Under the pieces are notes generated by a model. It saw nothing but the letters and a program-made list of their open reading frames with translations, was not told the origin of the DNA and searched no databases. A stretch of 64,000 bases of DNA from Clostridiaceae bacterium (GTDB lineage: Bacteria; Bacillota; Clostridia; Saccharofermentanales; Saccharofermentanaceae): assembly GCA_012729635.1 (NCBI GenBank), contig JAAYCT010000009.1, positions 80,082 through 144,081 of the forward strand. Reading direction: 5' to 3'. A program made the position numbers and the translations under genes. Below are positions 7,460 to 14,916 of this stretch, piece after piece. Within the stretch, counting starts at the first letter, position 1. Every line of letters begins with the position of its first letter.

Positions 7460-9946
7460 TCAGCGGTATGTTACTTGATACTTGATTTTGAAACTCGCTA
7501 CGTCCTCTCCGGCGGTGCTTGCTGAAATATCCGCAAGGATGGACTCGCCCTTTTTGATTTTATCCATTGAAATGGGTGTTCCGATAAATACGTTTTTCGC
7601 TCCCTCTTTTTTTACGAAAACAAAGCAGCTACTCTCAACTTTTTCGATGGTTGAAGATGTTGTATAGGAGATCGTTATCTTTTCAATCGAATCATACAGG
7701 GAGGATTCTTGGGTTCCCGTATTTCTGAACTTCAAATCAAAATATGCGACAGGACCGGTCCTTGAACCGTTCAGAATTTCATAATCGAAACGCGTCGCAA
7801 CTCCAGGGGTAGGCGACGGAACCGGGGTAGGACTGGGTGAGGGAGTAGGGGTCGGACTGGGCGTCGGTGATGGGGTAGGTGTAGCAGTCGGGGCAACGGT
7901 CGGGGTCGGAATCACGGAAGACGAAGTGTCCGTATCCGTCGGTTCACTGATTGTTTCCGAGGATGCATCGGTTATGGGCGGCTCAAAAGATGATACGGCG
8001 GATTGATTTCCGGTGTTGCCGAAAAGATCGGAAAACACAACACCTAAATGAAACTGATTCCAGAGCCAGTAAAATAGGATGGATAAAACGATTAAAACAA
8101 GGATAATAATTAAAGGCAGATACTCCGCCGCTTTTTTTCGGGACATGCGATATTGCTGTTTTTGCGGAGAAGTCGTACCCATTTGTTGAGCGGCTGTATA
8201 CTTTGACCCCGGACGATCCAGATTGGTCAGCGGCTGAACCCCTTTAACCGGAGCAATTTTTGGGGGCTTTTCGTTCTTGCTGTCCGAATACTGACGGCCG
8301 GGACGCTCCTTGATTTCGACGCGCTGACGGGGAGGCGGAGTGGATTCGGATTTGGGTTTTTCCGGGGATGCATTTTTTGAAAACACATTAATGCCGTCAT
8401 CTCTTAATACGGAAGCAACAGAATCATCTCTGGTTTTTAGTCCTTCCGATCGTTCGGGTGCGGCGGCTTTTCCGGATTCGGGCACCCTTGATTCACGAAG
8501 CGTATCTATAACGGGTGCTTCGTCAGATGGGTTATCCGAATCATCGAAATCATCAAAGAATTTTTTCCCGGAATTACCTCTCGAAAGCGAGGGTCTTTCT
8601 TCGGGTATTTCTGTCGGATTGGATTCCGGTTCCGGATCAATCTTGAAAATCGGCTCCGGGTTCGGCTCGGCTTCAAGAATCGGTTCCGGATCCGCAACGG
8701 GCTCATGTTCGGATAATGGAGCATTTTCTTCTTCGGGAACCGATTCCGTCTCGACATCCGTTATCGGCTCCGATACGAGATCCATATCGGAATCGGGTTC
8801 GAAGGAAGGAATGTTTTCTGTTTCGGGCACCGATTCCGGTTCGACATCCGTTATCGGCTCCGATACGAGATCCATATCGGAATCGGGTTCGAAGGAAGGA
8901 ATGTTTTCTGTTTCGGGCACCGATTCCGGTTCGACATCCGTTATCGGCTCCGACACGAGATCCATAACGGGATCGGGTTCGAAGGAAGGAACGTTTTCTG
9001 TTTCGGGCACCGATTCCGGTTCGACATCCGTTATCGGCTCCGACACGAGATCCATAACGGGATCGGTCTCCGGGTTAACATCGGATCCAACCGTGGTTTC
9101 TTGACCGAGTTCGGATTCCTCGGAAGGAATGAATTCGATCCCCTGCTCCAAATCCGTAAAATTATCCCGAATTTCTCCAACGGTTATGTTGTCAACAGAT
9201 TGACTGCTTGAATCTGGAGTTTTTGATTCATCTTTTTCATGCGAAACATCATCAAAAACCTCCGGAATATCATAAGAACCACCGGATTGTGGTTGTATGG
9301 GCTTAAACAAAGGGACATTCAGGTCTTCAAGCTCAATATCAAAAGGATCGTCCGAAATCTGCGCAAATTCATCGACTGAAATGGGGTCGTTATCCGAACG
9401 GGAAGAAGTGTTTATTTCGTCCGGTACGGAAGAATCAACAAATTCCCGGGTAAGCTCCGCTTCCCCATGATTCTCTTGGTTATCAAAGTCGTCATCGGGT
9501 AAGGTATCGTCTTGATTATGTTTCGTATCATTTGAAATATCGTCGGAAGATGATGTTCGGGTCGCCCGATCCCTTAATGCTTCGGATACTGTTTTAGCGG
9601 AATCGCTTGCTTTGAAGGAGAGAAAAATCGGGAACGATGCGTCAGCGATATCATGAAGCTCATCCTCGTCCTTCGTATACATTACCGGCGAGTATTCCGG
9701 ATCAATCGAATCGGGAGAAGCATCCTCATTTGCGGGCGCAACGTTTTCCGAATCATTCTCGGATTCGTCCTTTGAAAAGAGAACGGTCTCTTTTTCATCG
9801 TCACTGGAAGCCATGGACTTATAATAAGTTCCGAAAACGGAAGACGAGTCATCCTGCGGATCGTTTTCCGTGTCTTCCGGCTGATAATGGATTAATCTTT
9901 CGGGAATTCGTGACTCATCTTCACCGGGCTGTTTCCCTCTTAACAT
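7460..9946 (-). CDS. Large bitopic membrane protein with acidic repeats and an extracellular C-terminal domain
   Basis: 828 residues from ATG 9946, chosen because GGAGG lies 8 bases before it; GTG 9955 would abut the ribosome site. Layout: residues 1-290 are highly acidic and Ser/Asp-rich, with no predicted globular core. Residues about 293-409 are four near-identical 30-residue repeats (core DLVSEPITDVEPESVPE). Residues 410-600 are polar and then basic (KSESTPPPRQRVEIKERPG). One membrane helix is at about 606-629 (LPLIIILVLIVLSILFYWLW). A Pro/Thr/Ser linker (TPTPSPTPSP type) spans about 684-714, and a beta-rich Ig-like domain of about 110 residues ends the chain. Positive residues before the helix put the long acidic part in the cytoplasm and the small domain outside. 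No known family recognised. Possible roles are envelope scaffold or binding platform; function unknown. Confidence 0.85.
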   Translation of the reverse strand: MLRGKQPGEDESRIPERLIHYQPEDTENDPQDDSSSVFGTYYKSMASSDDEKETVLFSKDESENDSENVAPANEDASPDSIDPEYSPVMYTKDEDELHDIADASFPIFLSFKASDSAKTVSEALRDRATRTSSSDDISNDTKHNQDDTLPDDDFDNQENHGEAELTREFVDSSVPDEINTSSRSDNDPISVDEFAQISDDPFDIELEDLNVPLFKPIQPQSGGSYDIPEVFDDVSHEKDESKTPDSSSQSVDNITVGEIRDNFTDLEQGIEFIPSEESELGQETTVGSDVNPETDPVMDLVSEPITDVEPESVPETENVPSFEPDPVMDLVSEPITDVEPESVPETENIPSFEPDSDMDLVSEPITDVEPESVPETENIPSFEPDSDMDLVSEPITDVETESVPEEENAPLSEHEPVADPEPILEAEPNPEPIFKIDPEPESNPTEIPEERPSLSRGNSGKKFFDDFDDSDNPSDEAPVIDTLRESRVPESGKAAAPERSEGLKTRDDSVASVLRDDGINVFSKNASPEKPKSESTPPPRQRVEIKERPGRQYSDSKNEKPPKIAPVKGVQPLTNLDRPGSKYTAAQQMGTTSPQKQQYRMSRKKAAEYLPLIIILVLIVLSILFYWLWNQFHLGVVFSDLFGNTGNQSAVSSFEPPITDASSETISEPTDTDTSSSVIPTPTVAPTATPTPSPTPSPTPTPSPSPTPVPSPTPGVATRFDYEILNGSRTGPVAYFDLKFRNTGTQESSLYDSIEKITISYTTSSTIEKVESSCFVFVKKEGAKNVFIGTPISMDKIKKGESILADISASTAGEDVASFKIKYQVTYR
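8719..9066. repeat. Four tandem 90-bp in-frame coding repeats
   Basis: The string TCGACATCCGTTATCGGCTC recurs at 8751, 8841, 8931 and 9021, an exact 90-bp period. The central copies differ at only a few bases, and the first and last are slightly diverged. Each copy encodes 30 residues of the acidic membrane protein. Near-identity at the nucleotide level indicates recent duplication, and copy number may vary between strains or be collapsed in assembly. Confidence 0.92.
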
Positions 9947-10072
9947 GATCAACACCTCCGAGACATTACCGAATTATAGAAATACAATATCACAAAACGA
10001 CGTTTCTACCAACGATAACGCAAATTGAATGATTATCTTTCTGCACGGATAATGATAAAGTCAATTTATGGT

Positions 10073-10101
10073 TTGACACGAATGCCCTTCAATGCTACAA
10101 T
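10073..10101 (+). promoter_or_regulatory. Sigma-A promoter of the tRNA pair
   Basis: A consensus TTGACA (10073-10078), 17-base spacer, and TACAAT (10096-10101), ending 24 bases ahead of the first tRNA base. This strong promoter is what one expects for stable RNA genes and would drive both tRNAs. Confidence 0.85.
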
Positions 10102-10125
10102 TGCTTCGCACTAGACAAAAGAGAC

Positions 10126-10212
10126 GCTCGTGTGGCGGAATCGGCAGACGCAACGGACTTAAAATCCGTCGGGATAGAACCCGTACCGGTTCAAGTCCGG
10201 TCACGAGCACCA
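10126..10212 (+). tRNA. tRNA-Leu (anticodon UAA)
   Basis: Class II tRNA of 87 bases with encoded CCA. Acceptor arms GCTCGTG/CACGAGC pair perfectly. The anticodon stem-loop is ACGGA-CTTAAAA-TCCGT, giving anticodon TAA. The long variable arm (CGGGATAGAACCCGT) is typical of Leu, and the T-arm ACCGG-TTCAAGT-CCGGT is perfect. It reads UUA and, by wobble, UUG codons. Confidence 0.97.
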
Positions 10213-10237
10213 ACTTTCGTTTTTTTGCACAAAATAC

Positions 10238-10314
10238 CGCGGAGTGGAGCAGTTGGTAGCTTGTCGGGCTCATAACCCGAAGGTCGCGAGGTTCGAGTCC
10301 CGCCTCCGCAACCA
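10238..10314 (+). tRNA. Initiator tRNA-fMet (CAU) with an extra T-stem base
   Basis: 77 bases with encoded CCA. The unpaired C1-A72 end (CGCGGAG/CTCCGCA) and the three consecutive G-C pairs of the anticodon stem (TCGGG-CTCATAA-CCCGA) are the hallmarks of initiator tRNA. The T-stem is odd: the 5' side has six bases (GCGAGG) against five on the 3' side (CCCGC), so one base, best placed as the A, is bulged. All other arms are standard. It shares the promoter of tRNA-Leu, 25 bp upstream. The bulge could be real, or a base error in the assembly. Confidence 0.92.
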
Positions 10315-10462
10315 AGGGGCTGTCTCAAAAGACTTGTAACAAAGTCAAATGAGGCAGCTTTTTCTGTCTACACAGAATTGACGGACCGCCCTTTCGCGCC
10401 GGTGCGAAAAGTCCTACTAAACCCGCCGGCGCATGGGTATTCTTCGTTTTGAGACAGTCTCT
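10315..10462. mobile_element. MITE-like element with 16-bp terminal inverted repeats
   Basis: Left end AGGGGCTGTCTCAAAA (10315-10330) and right end TTTTGAGACAGTCTCT (10447-10462) are inverted repeats with two mismatches. The 148-bp interior has no reading frame of note, and holds further dyads (GCGCCGG...CCGGCGC; CTTTCGC...GCGAAAAG). It is more GC-rich than its surroundings. It begins at the base after the CCA of tRNA-fMet. The GGCTGTCTCAAAA end recalls the ends of IS1182-like transposons, from memory and unverified. No transposase is present and no clear target duplication was found. It could instead act as a long hairpin terminator for the tRNA transcript. Confidence 0.5.
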
Positions 10463-10561
10463 TCTTCTTGTCTTAGAAAAATTATCCATAATCACTCTGC
10501 ATAAGTTTTCCGTATGAAATGGGTTCATTTTTGTTCAAACGCGAGTTTGTCATGTTCTTTA
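10463..10561. other. Intergenic stretch without recognisable gene
   Basis: This AT-rich stretch lies between the MITE-like element and the promoter of the acidic lipoprotein gene. Together with the element it makes up most of the gene-free interval 10315-10653. No ORF with a ribosome site, no RNA motif and no strong hairpin was seen. Confidence 0.5.
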
Positions 10562-10590
10562 TTGAATTATTGATCATTTCGCGTTATTAT
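10562..10590 (+). promoter_or_regulatory. Promoter of the acidic lipoprotein gene
   Basis: TTGAAT (10562-10567), 17-base spacer, TATTAT (10585-10590), about 64 bases before the ATG. A fair match to sigma-A consensus. Confidence 0.5.
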
Positions 10591-10653
10591 CACTACATAA
10601 GGTCACGCCGGTGTCTTTGTGATGTCGTGCGATAAGAGGAGGAGGGTTTCCCT

Positions 10654-11283
10654 ATGAAAAAGCTGTTGAAGATTCTTATTGCTTTGTTGATTGCGCTGTC
10701 CATGGCGTTTTCTGTTTGTGCTTGCGATTTTGATTTCCTGGGTGGTCGCGATAATGAACGGGATGAAGATGACGAAGACGAAGATGATGAGGACGACGAA
10801 GACGACGAGGATGACGAAGACGACGAGGACGAGGACGACGACGACGATGAGGACGACGAAGACGACGAGGATGATGAAGACGACGAAGATGACGAAGACG
10901 ATGAGGATGATGAAGACGACGAAGATGATGAGGATGATGAAGATGATGAAGATGATACGGGAATTACTCTTTCCGGTGCAAAAGATTTGGGCTGGCCGGA
11001 GCAATTAGTCGGTATCGTTCCTGATCCCAAGGAAATCGTTACTTGGATATCTTCTGGTGATTTCGGTACTTCTCTTTCCATCGAGGGAATGACCGAGGAT
11101 GAAGCCTACGAGTATGCCGATGTTTTGAAGGCCGCCGGATTTTCTAAGGATGCGTATACCGGTACTACGGGAGATAGCTTCACATTTGGAGGCTCTGACG
11201 AGAGCTCGGCCTATGTTTCTCTTTCCTGGTATGACGACGGAACGGCTTATATCGCCTATTATGTACCTTACGATCAGGAATAA
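10654..11283 (+). CDS. Lipoprotein with a 65-residue uninterrupted Asp/Glu tract
   Basis: 209 residues. The signal peptide (MKKLLKILIALLIALSMAFS) leads to a lipobox-like VCAC, so the mature protein probably starts at C24 as a membrane lipoprotein; -3 Val and -1 Ala suit signal peptidase II. After a short FDFLGGRDNER segment, residues 37-101 are only Asp and Glu, mostly as (DDE)n. The remaining 105 residues form a compact alpha/beta domain (DLGWPEQLVGIVPDPKEIV, then an amphipathic helix YEYADVLKAAGF and beta strands AYVSLSWYDDGTAYIAYYV). That domain resembles one found alone in clostridial lipoproteins of unknown function (DUF6591-like, from memory). The ribosome site GAGGAGG is strong. The gene has its own promoter and a perfect terminator, so it is monocistronic. 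Binding of Ca2+ or other cations by the tract is an inference. Confidence 0.88.
   Translation: MKKLLKILIALLIALSMAFSVCACDFDFLGGRDNERDEDDEDEDDEDDEDDEDDEDDEDEDDDDDEDDEDDEDDEDDEDDEDDEDDEDDEDDEDDEDDEDDTGITLSGAKDLGWPEQLVGIVPDPKEIVTWISSGDFGTSLSIEGMTEDEAYEYADVLKAAGFSKDAYTGTTGDSFTFGGSDESSAYVSLSWYDDGTAYIAYYVPYDQE
10762..10956. repeat. 195-bp GAY/GAR trinucleotide tract
   Basis: Sixty-five consecutive GAT/GAC/GAA/GAG codons, largely in 9-bp units coding Asp-Asp-Glu with third-base variation. Length changes in units of three would keep the frame, so the tract can expand or shrink without loss of the protein. Confidence 0.95.
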
Positions 11284-11311
11284 TGTTGCGCGTTTATTGA
11301 CCCGCTAGGAT

Positions 11312-11338
11312 CGGGAGTGTCGGGTTCCGACACTCCCG
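11312..11338 (+). terminator. Intrinsic terminator after the acidic lipoprotein gene
   Basis: A perfect 12-bp stem (CGGGAGTGTCGG / CCGACACTCCCG) with a GTT loop, then TTATATTTC. It lies 29 bp after the lipoprotein stop and 20 bp before the next start. Confidence 0.85.
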
Positions 11339-11357
11339 TTATATTTCAGGATGCGAT

Positions 11358-12242
11358 ATGACGGATAGAGAAAAGAAAGCGAATGAAAGAAACAGAAAAG
11401 GGAAGCGAGCCGCAGCAATCGGGATTGTGGCAAATGCTTTGATGTTTGCCGCGAAATTGGCGGTAGGTGTCGTTTCTTCTAGTGGCGCTGTGCTTGCGGA
11501 TTCCGTAAACAGTTTATCGGACTCGTTAACCGGAATCGTGAATTTCTTTGGGTTTTATTTGTCGGACAAGCCGGCGGACAGAGATCATCCTTTCGGGCAC
11601 GGGCGGATTGAATACATTAGCTCTTTGCTTATTTCGTGTGTGATTATTTTGGCCGGATACGAATTTCTGGTACGCTCGATCAAGGGAATTCTCCGGCCCG
11701 TATCGATTGTATTTGAGCCTTTCATGGCTTTTGTTTTGTCGGTTACGATTCTTATGAAGATTGGGATGTTCATATACTATCGGAGGGTTTCAAAACGAAT
11801 CAAATCCGAGTCCATTCGGGGGGCATCGTTGGATAGTATTTCCGATGTCGCGATTACTTCCGTCGCTCTTGCCGGATTGATCGTGTCTTCGAAAACCGAT
11901 TGGATGATTGACAGTTATATCGGAGTGGTTGTGTCACTTGTCGTTATGATTTCCGGGTTTTCCTCCGCAAAATCCTCCGTTTCATATATCATCGGAAAAG
12001 AAGCGGATCCGGAAATTGTTAGAAGTTTGACCGAAGTGATCACAAAACATGTGAAAATTGAGGGGGTACATGACGTTGCGGTTCATGATTACGGGCCCGG
12101 AAGACAGGTAGCTTCCGCTCATGTTGAGATATCCTCCGATATGTCCCTCAAGGAGGCTCATCAAGTCGTCAGTGACATTGAAGAACGAGTCTTTTGTGAT
12201 TTGAATATTCCGATTACAATTCACGTTGATCTACGTTCATAA
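11358..12242 (+). CDS. Cation diffusion facilitator (CDF) metal exporter, possibly Mn2+ type
   Basis: 294 residues. Six membrane helices (about 18-38, 45-65, 88-108, 118-140, 157-180, 183-203) and a C-terminal ferredoxin-like cytoplasmic domain (205-294; GVHDVAVHDYGPGRQVASAHVEI). The signature DHPFGHGRIEY follows helix 2. The transport-site residues appear to be N51 and D55 in helix 2 (NSLSD) and D159 and D163 in helix 5 (DSISD). The N/D plus D/D set resembles Mn2+-exporting CDF proteins rather than the HD/HD set of Zn2+ exporters. Metal choice is therefore an inference. Starts at ATG 11358 after AGGATG; no metalloregulator is adjacent. Confidence 0.9.
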   Translation: MTDREKKANERNRKGKRAAAIGIVANALMFAAKLAVGVVSSSGAVLADSVNSLSDSLTGIVNFFGFYLSDKPADRDHPFGHGRIEYISSLLISCVIILAGYEFLVRSIKGILRPVSIVFEPFMAFVLSVTILMKIGMFIYYRRVSKRIKSESIRGASLDSISDVAITSVALAGLIVSSKTDWMIDSYIGVVVSLVVMISGFSSAKSSVSYIIGKEADPEIVRSLTEVITKHVKIEGVHDVAVHDYGPGRQVASAHVEISSDMSLKEAHQVVSDIEERVFCDLNIPITIHVDLRS

Positions 12243-12304
12243 AACTGCGAATGTGTATGTTCTGTCCCGGTCGATAATTAAAAAATTTCGTGTAAATACA
12301 TAGA

Positions 12305-14836
12305 ATGAAGAGGATTTCGTTTTTGAACGGTCGGAAAGAAAATATATACAAAAGGTTATCGGTTATTGTAGAGTCGATCAAAAAAGCAGATTCGTTTTTA
12401 GAAAAAAACAAAATCTACGCAATCCTTTGTATTGCAATTATTTGCGTTGTTTCGGTATTACTCTGGAACAGTTTTTATCAAACGAAAACATTTTCTAATT
12501 ATGCGAACAGTGTGTCCTCGAGTATTCATATGGTTGAGGGGCAGAGTGTGCGTTTTTCTTTTGACGCGCAGAGGAGCCGTCTGTCATCAATAATCCTTGA
12601 AAAGGATGCGTCAAAATCCAGATTAAATGAAACGGATACTATTGATTTTACCATATATGATTCAGCAGGAAATCAAGTCGCTTGGAAAGAAGTTTTTTTG
12701 TATCATCCGCACAGAAATTATATATCCGTGATGCTTACCGGAATGGCGTTGACCCGCGGAGAGCGGTACACTGCTGAAATGACTGTTTCCAATCTGACGG
12801 CGACATCGGTTTTATATATGAAAATGCATTCGGTAAGTGTGTTTGAAACGGAACTGAACGAATCGGTTACTTTTGATACTCCCTTAGGGTTCAGATATGT
12901 ACCCAATGTTTCTTATAATTACAGTGTTCTGTCTATGTTGAGCATGGCGGTTCATGTTTCATTTTTTGTACTGTCTGCCGCCGTCCTTTTCTTCGATCGT
13001 ATTCGGAAAACAGTCCTGTTTTGTGACGCGTATCGATCCACCATCATAATTCTTTTTCTTTATGTTTTCACGGAAATGTTGAATGTTGCCCGAGATGACG
13101 CTCTTCAGTTCCTGTTTCCGTTCGGGAACAAGACGATTATCCTCATAGCATCCGCCATCGTGATCATTACAATAATTTATCTGGTTTTGTACTTTGTCAG
13201 TGCACGAGGGTCTCTGGCTATGTTTATAACGGCTTCCCTGGTCATCACACTCGGGTATATCAATCACTCGAAAATTGTTATGCGCGGGGATCCGTTTATG
13301 CCTTGGGATATTTATGCAGCCGGTGTTGCTGCGAAATGCTCATCGCAATATGATTTTCGAATCACCGTTCAATTTGTTGCTTCTTTCTTCATGGTTGCGG
13401 CGATCATTCTGATGATCCGTCTTTCGCACCGATCCAGAATAAAATCGGTGAAAATTCGAATGATCGGACTTATTGCCACCTTGGTGGCAGGGACGGCTTT
13501 TTCGTGTGGGTTTCTTTTTCAATCGGATCTTCACAAGAAACTGGATATATCTTATTCACTTTATCCACCGCTGGAAAGCTATAACGAGAACGGAACCATT
13601 TTGTCATTTTTCCTTCATTTAAACAACATAAAACCCAAGGGTGTCATCGATAATACGCCGGAGCAGGCGGCGGATATCATCCGTAAGTATGATCAAATCA
13701 AAGATGATCTCGGTCTGGACCGACAAATCTTTACTCAAAAGGAAAAACCGAATGTAATCTGCGTAATGAGCGAGTCATTTGCGGATCTCAGACTGATTCG
13801 TGATTTCCGGACTTCCGAGCCGGTCTTGCCTTTTTATGACTCGATTTTAGATGATACATTACACGGGGAGCTACAGGTGTCCATTTTTGCCGGAGGAACA
13901 TGCAATACCGAATTTGAGTTTCTTACCGGATATTCCGTTGCCGGCCTTTTACCCGGATCTTCCGTGTATACCTTTTATATTAAGGAGCCGATGCGGGCGA
14001 TGCCGACACTATTTAGGGAAAATGGATACAGAACCCTAGCAATACATCCCTTTGATCCTCAGTGGTGGGATCGTGACCGAGCATATCCAATGCTCGGGTT
14101 TGACGAATATATCAGTCAAGGGGATTTTGAAGAACCCAAAATCGTTCGGAGATTTATCAGCGATGAATCCGCTTTTTATCGCATCATTGAGGAGTACGAG
14201 AAGACACCGATCGACACTCCGTTTTTTACGTTTTGCATTACCATGCAAAACCATGCGGATTACTCTGTTCGATGGGAAAACCAAAAATATGACATAAAAA
14301 TCGAAAGCTTTTCGGGAAGCAGTTTTCCGTATGCTGAGAATTATCTTTCCCTGCTCAGGGAATCCGACGACGCTCTTCGAATTTTGATCGAGTACTTTCA
14401 ATCGGTCGACGAACCGACACTCATCGTATTTTTCGGAGATCATTTGGCAACCTTGGATCACGGTTTTTACGACATGTTATTGGATACCAACATTAATCAA
14501 ATCTCAGCGGAAGAGTCTCTTCCCTTATATTCTACTCCGTACCTTATATGGTCCAATTATGATTTGCCGACGGGATATATGGGATTGACCAGTCCGAATT
14601 TTTTAGGGCAGGCAATCCTTGATTATGCGGGCATCCGTTCGCCCGCACAACGTTCATGCCTTCGCGTTTTGGGGGAGCATGTATCAGCGATTAGTGCGCT
14701 TGCTGTTTTTGATAAAAATGGGTATCCATGGCTTAACCGAGAAAATCTGCCGGAGGAAGTTATCGAGATAATCATGGATTATGAGCGTATTCAATACGGA
14801 GATATCTTTTTCCCCGAGGCGGAAGGTATAGAATGA
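12305..14836 (+). CDS. LtaS-like membrane phosphoglycerol transferase (sulfatase fold)
   Basis: 843 residues. The first membrane helix is near 38-56, followed by an extracellular, beta-rich domain (about 60-190). Further helices lie around 214-235, 245-265, 278-300, 307-325, 355-375 and 385-405. An extracellular alkaline-phosphatase/sulfatase domain covers about 475-800. Family residues are visible: the metal-binding Glu in CVMSESFADL, the nucleophile region GGTCNTEFEFLTG with T532 in the position of the LtaS catalytic Thr, HPFDPQWWDRDRAYPMLGF, TMQNHADY and FFGDHLATL. It should transfer glycerophosphate from phosphatidylglycerol to teichoic acid or another glycan outside the cell. The extra domain between helix 1 and the bundle is absent from classic 5-helix LtaS. 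ATG 12305 has no clear ribosome site. Confidence 0.88.
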   Translation: MKRISFLNGRKENIYKRLSVIVESIKKADSFLEKNKIYAILCIAIICVVSVLLWNSFYQTKTFSNYANSVSSSIHMVEGQSVRFSFDAQRSRLSSIILEKDASKSRLNETDTIDFTIYDSAGNQVAWKEVFLYHPHRNYISVMLTGMALTRGERYTAEMTVSNLTATSVLYMKMHSVSVFETELNESVTFDTPLGFRYVPNVSYNYSVLSMLSMAVHVSFFVLSAAVLFFDRIRKTVLFCDAYRSTIIILFLYVFTEMLNVARDDALQFLFPFGNKTIILIASAIVIITIIYLVLYFVSARGSLAMFITASLVITLGYINHSKIVMRGDPFMPWDIYAAGVAAKCSSQYDFRITVQFVASFFMVAAIILMIRLSHRSRIKSVKIRMIGLIATLVAGTAFSCGFLFQSDLHKKLDISYSLYPPLESYNENGTILSFFLHLNNIKPKGVIDNTPEQAADIIRKYDQIKDDLGLDRQIFTQKEKPNVICVMSESFADLRLIRDFRTSEPVLPFYDSILDDTLHGELQVSIFAGGTCNTEFEFLTGYSVAGLLPGSSVYTFYIKEPMRAMPTLFRENGYRTLAIHPFDPQWWDRDRAYPMLGFDEYISQGDFEEPKIVRRFISDESAFYRIIEEYEKTPIDTPFFTFCITMQNHADYSVRWENQKYDIKIESFSGSSFPYAENYLSLLRESDDALRILIEYFQSVDEPTLIVFFGDHLATLDHGFYDMLLDTNINQISAEESLPLYSTPYLIWSNYDLPTGYMGLTSPNFLGQAILDYAGIRSPAQRSCLRVLGEHVSAISALAVFDKNGYPWLNRENLPEEVIEIIMDYERIQYGDIFFPEAEGIE

Positions 14837-14871
14837 CGGACAAGCATAAACCGTAAGGTTTTATTTGTCCG
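14837..14871 (+). terminator. Hairpin directly after the LtaS-like gene
   Basis: CGGACAA (14837-14843) and TTGTCCG (14865-14871) pair around a partly paired ATAAACC/GGTTTTAT centre. It begins at the base after the stop codon. The 3' side lacks a T tract (CGAAAATAG), so it may be a weak or factor-assisted terminator. Confidence 0.35.
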
Positions 14872-14882
14872 CGAAAATAGAG

Positions 14883-14888
14883 TATAAT
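14883..14888 (+). promoter_or_regulatory. -10 element of the sensor/transporter operon
   Basis: A perfect TATAAT 29 bases before ATG 14917. The -35 at 17-base spacing is only TTTATT, so an activator may be needed. Confidence 0.4.
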
Positions 14889-14916
14889 CCAAATCAGACT
14901 TTATGAGGGGACTTTC

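Noticed and set aside
8719..9066. Possible CRISPR array
   Set aside because: The 90-bp period is a whole repeat without variable spacers, lies in frame in a coding sequence, and no cas gene is nearby.
8340..9104. Plus-strand 254-residue Ser/Gly-rich frame opposite the 90-bp repeats
   Set aside because: Antisense mirror of the coding repeats without a ribosome site or promoter; repeat periodicity explains its length.
10593..11081. Minus-strand reading frame with dozens of Ser residues across the acidic tract
   Set aside because: It is the antisense of GAN repeats (reading TCN), has no ribosome site, and the plus-strand gene has a promoter, signal peptide and terminator.
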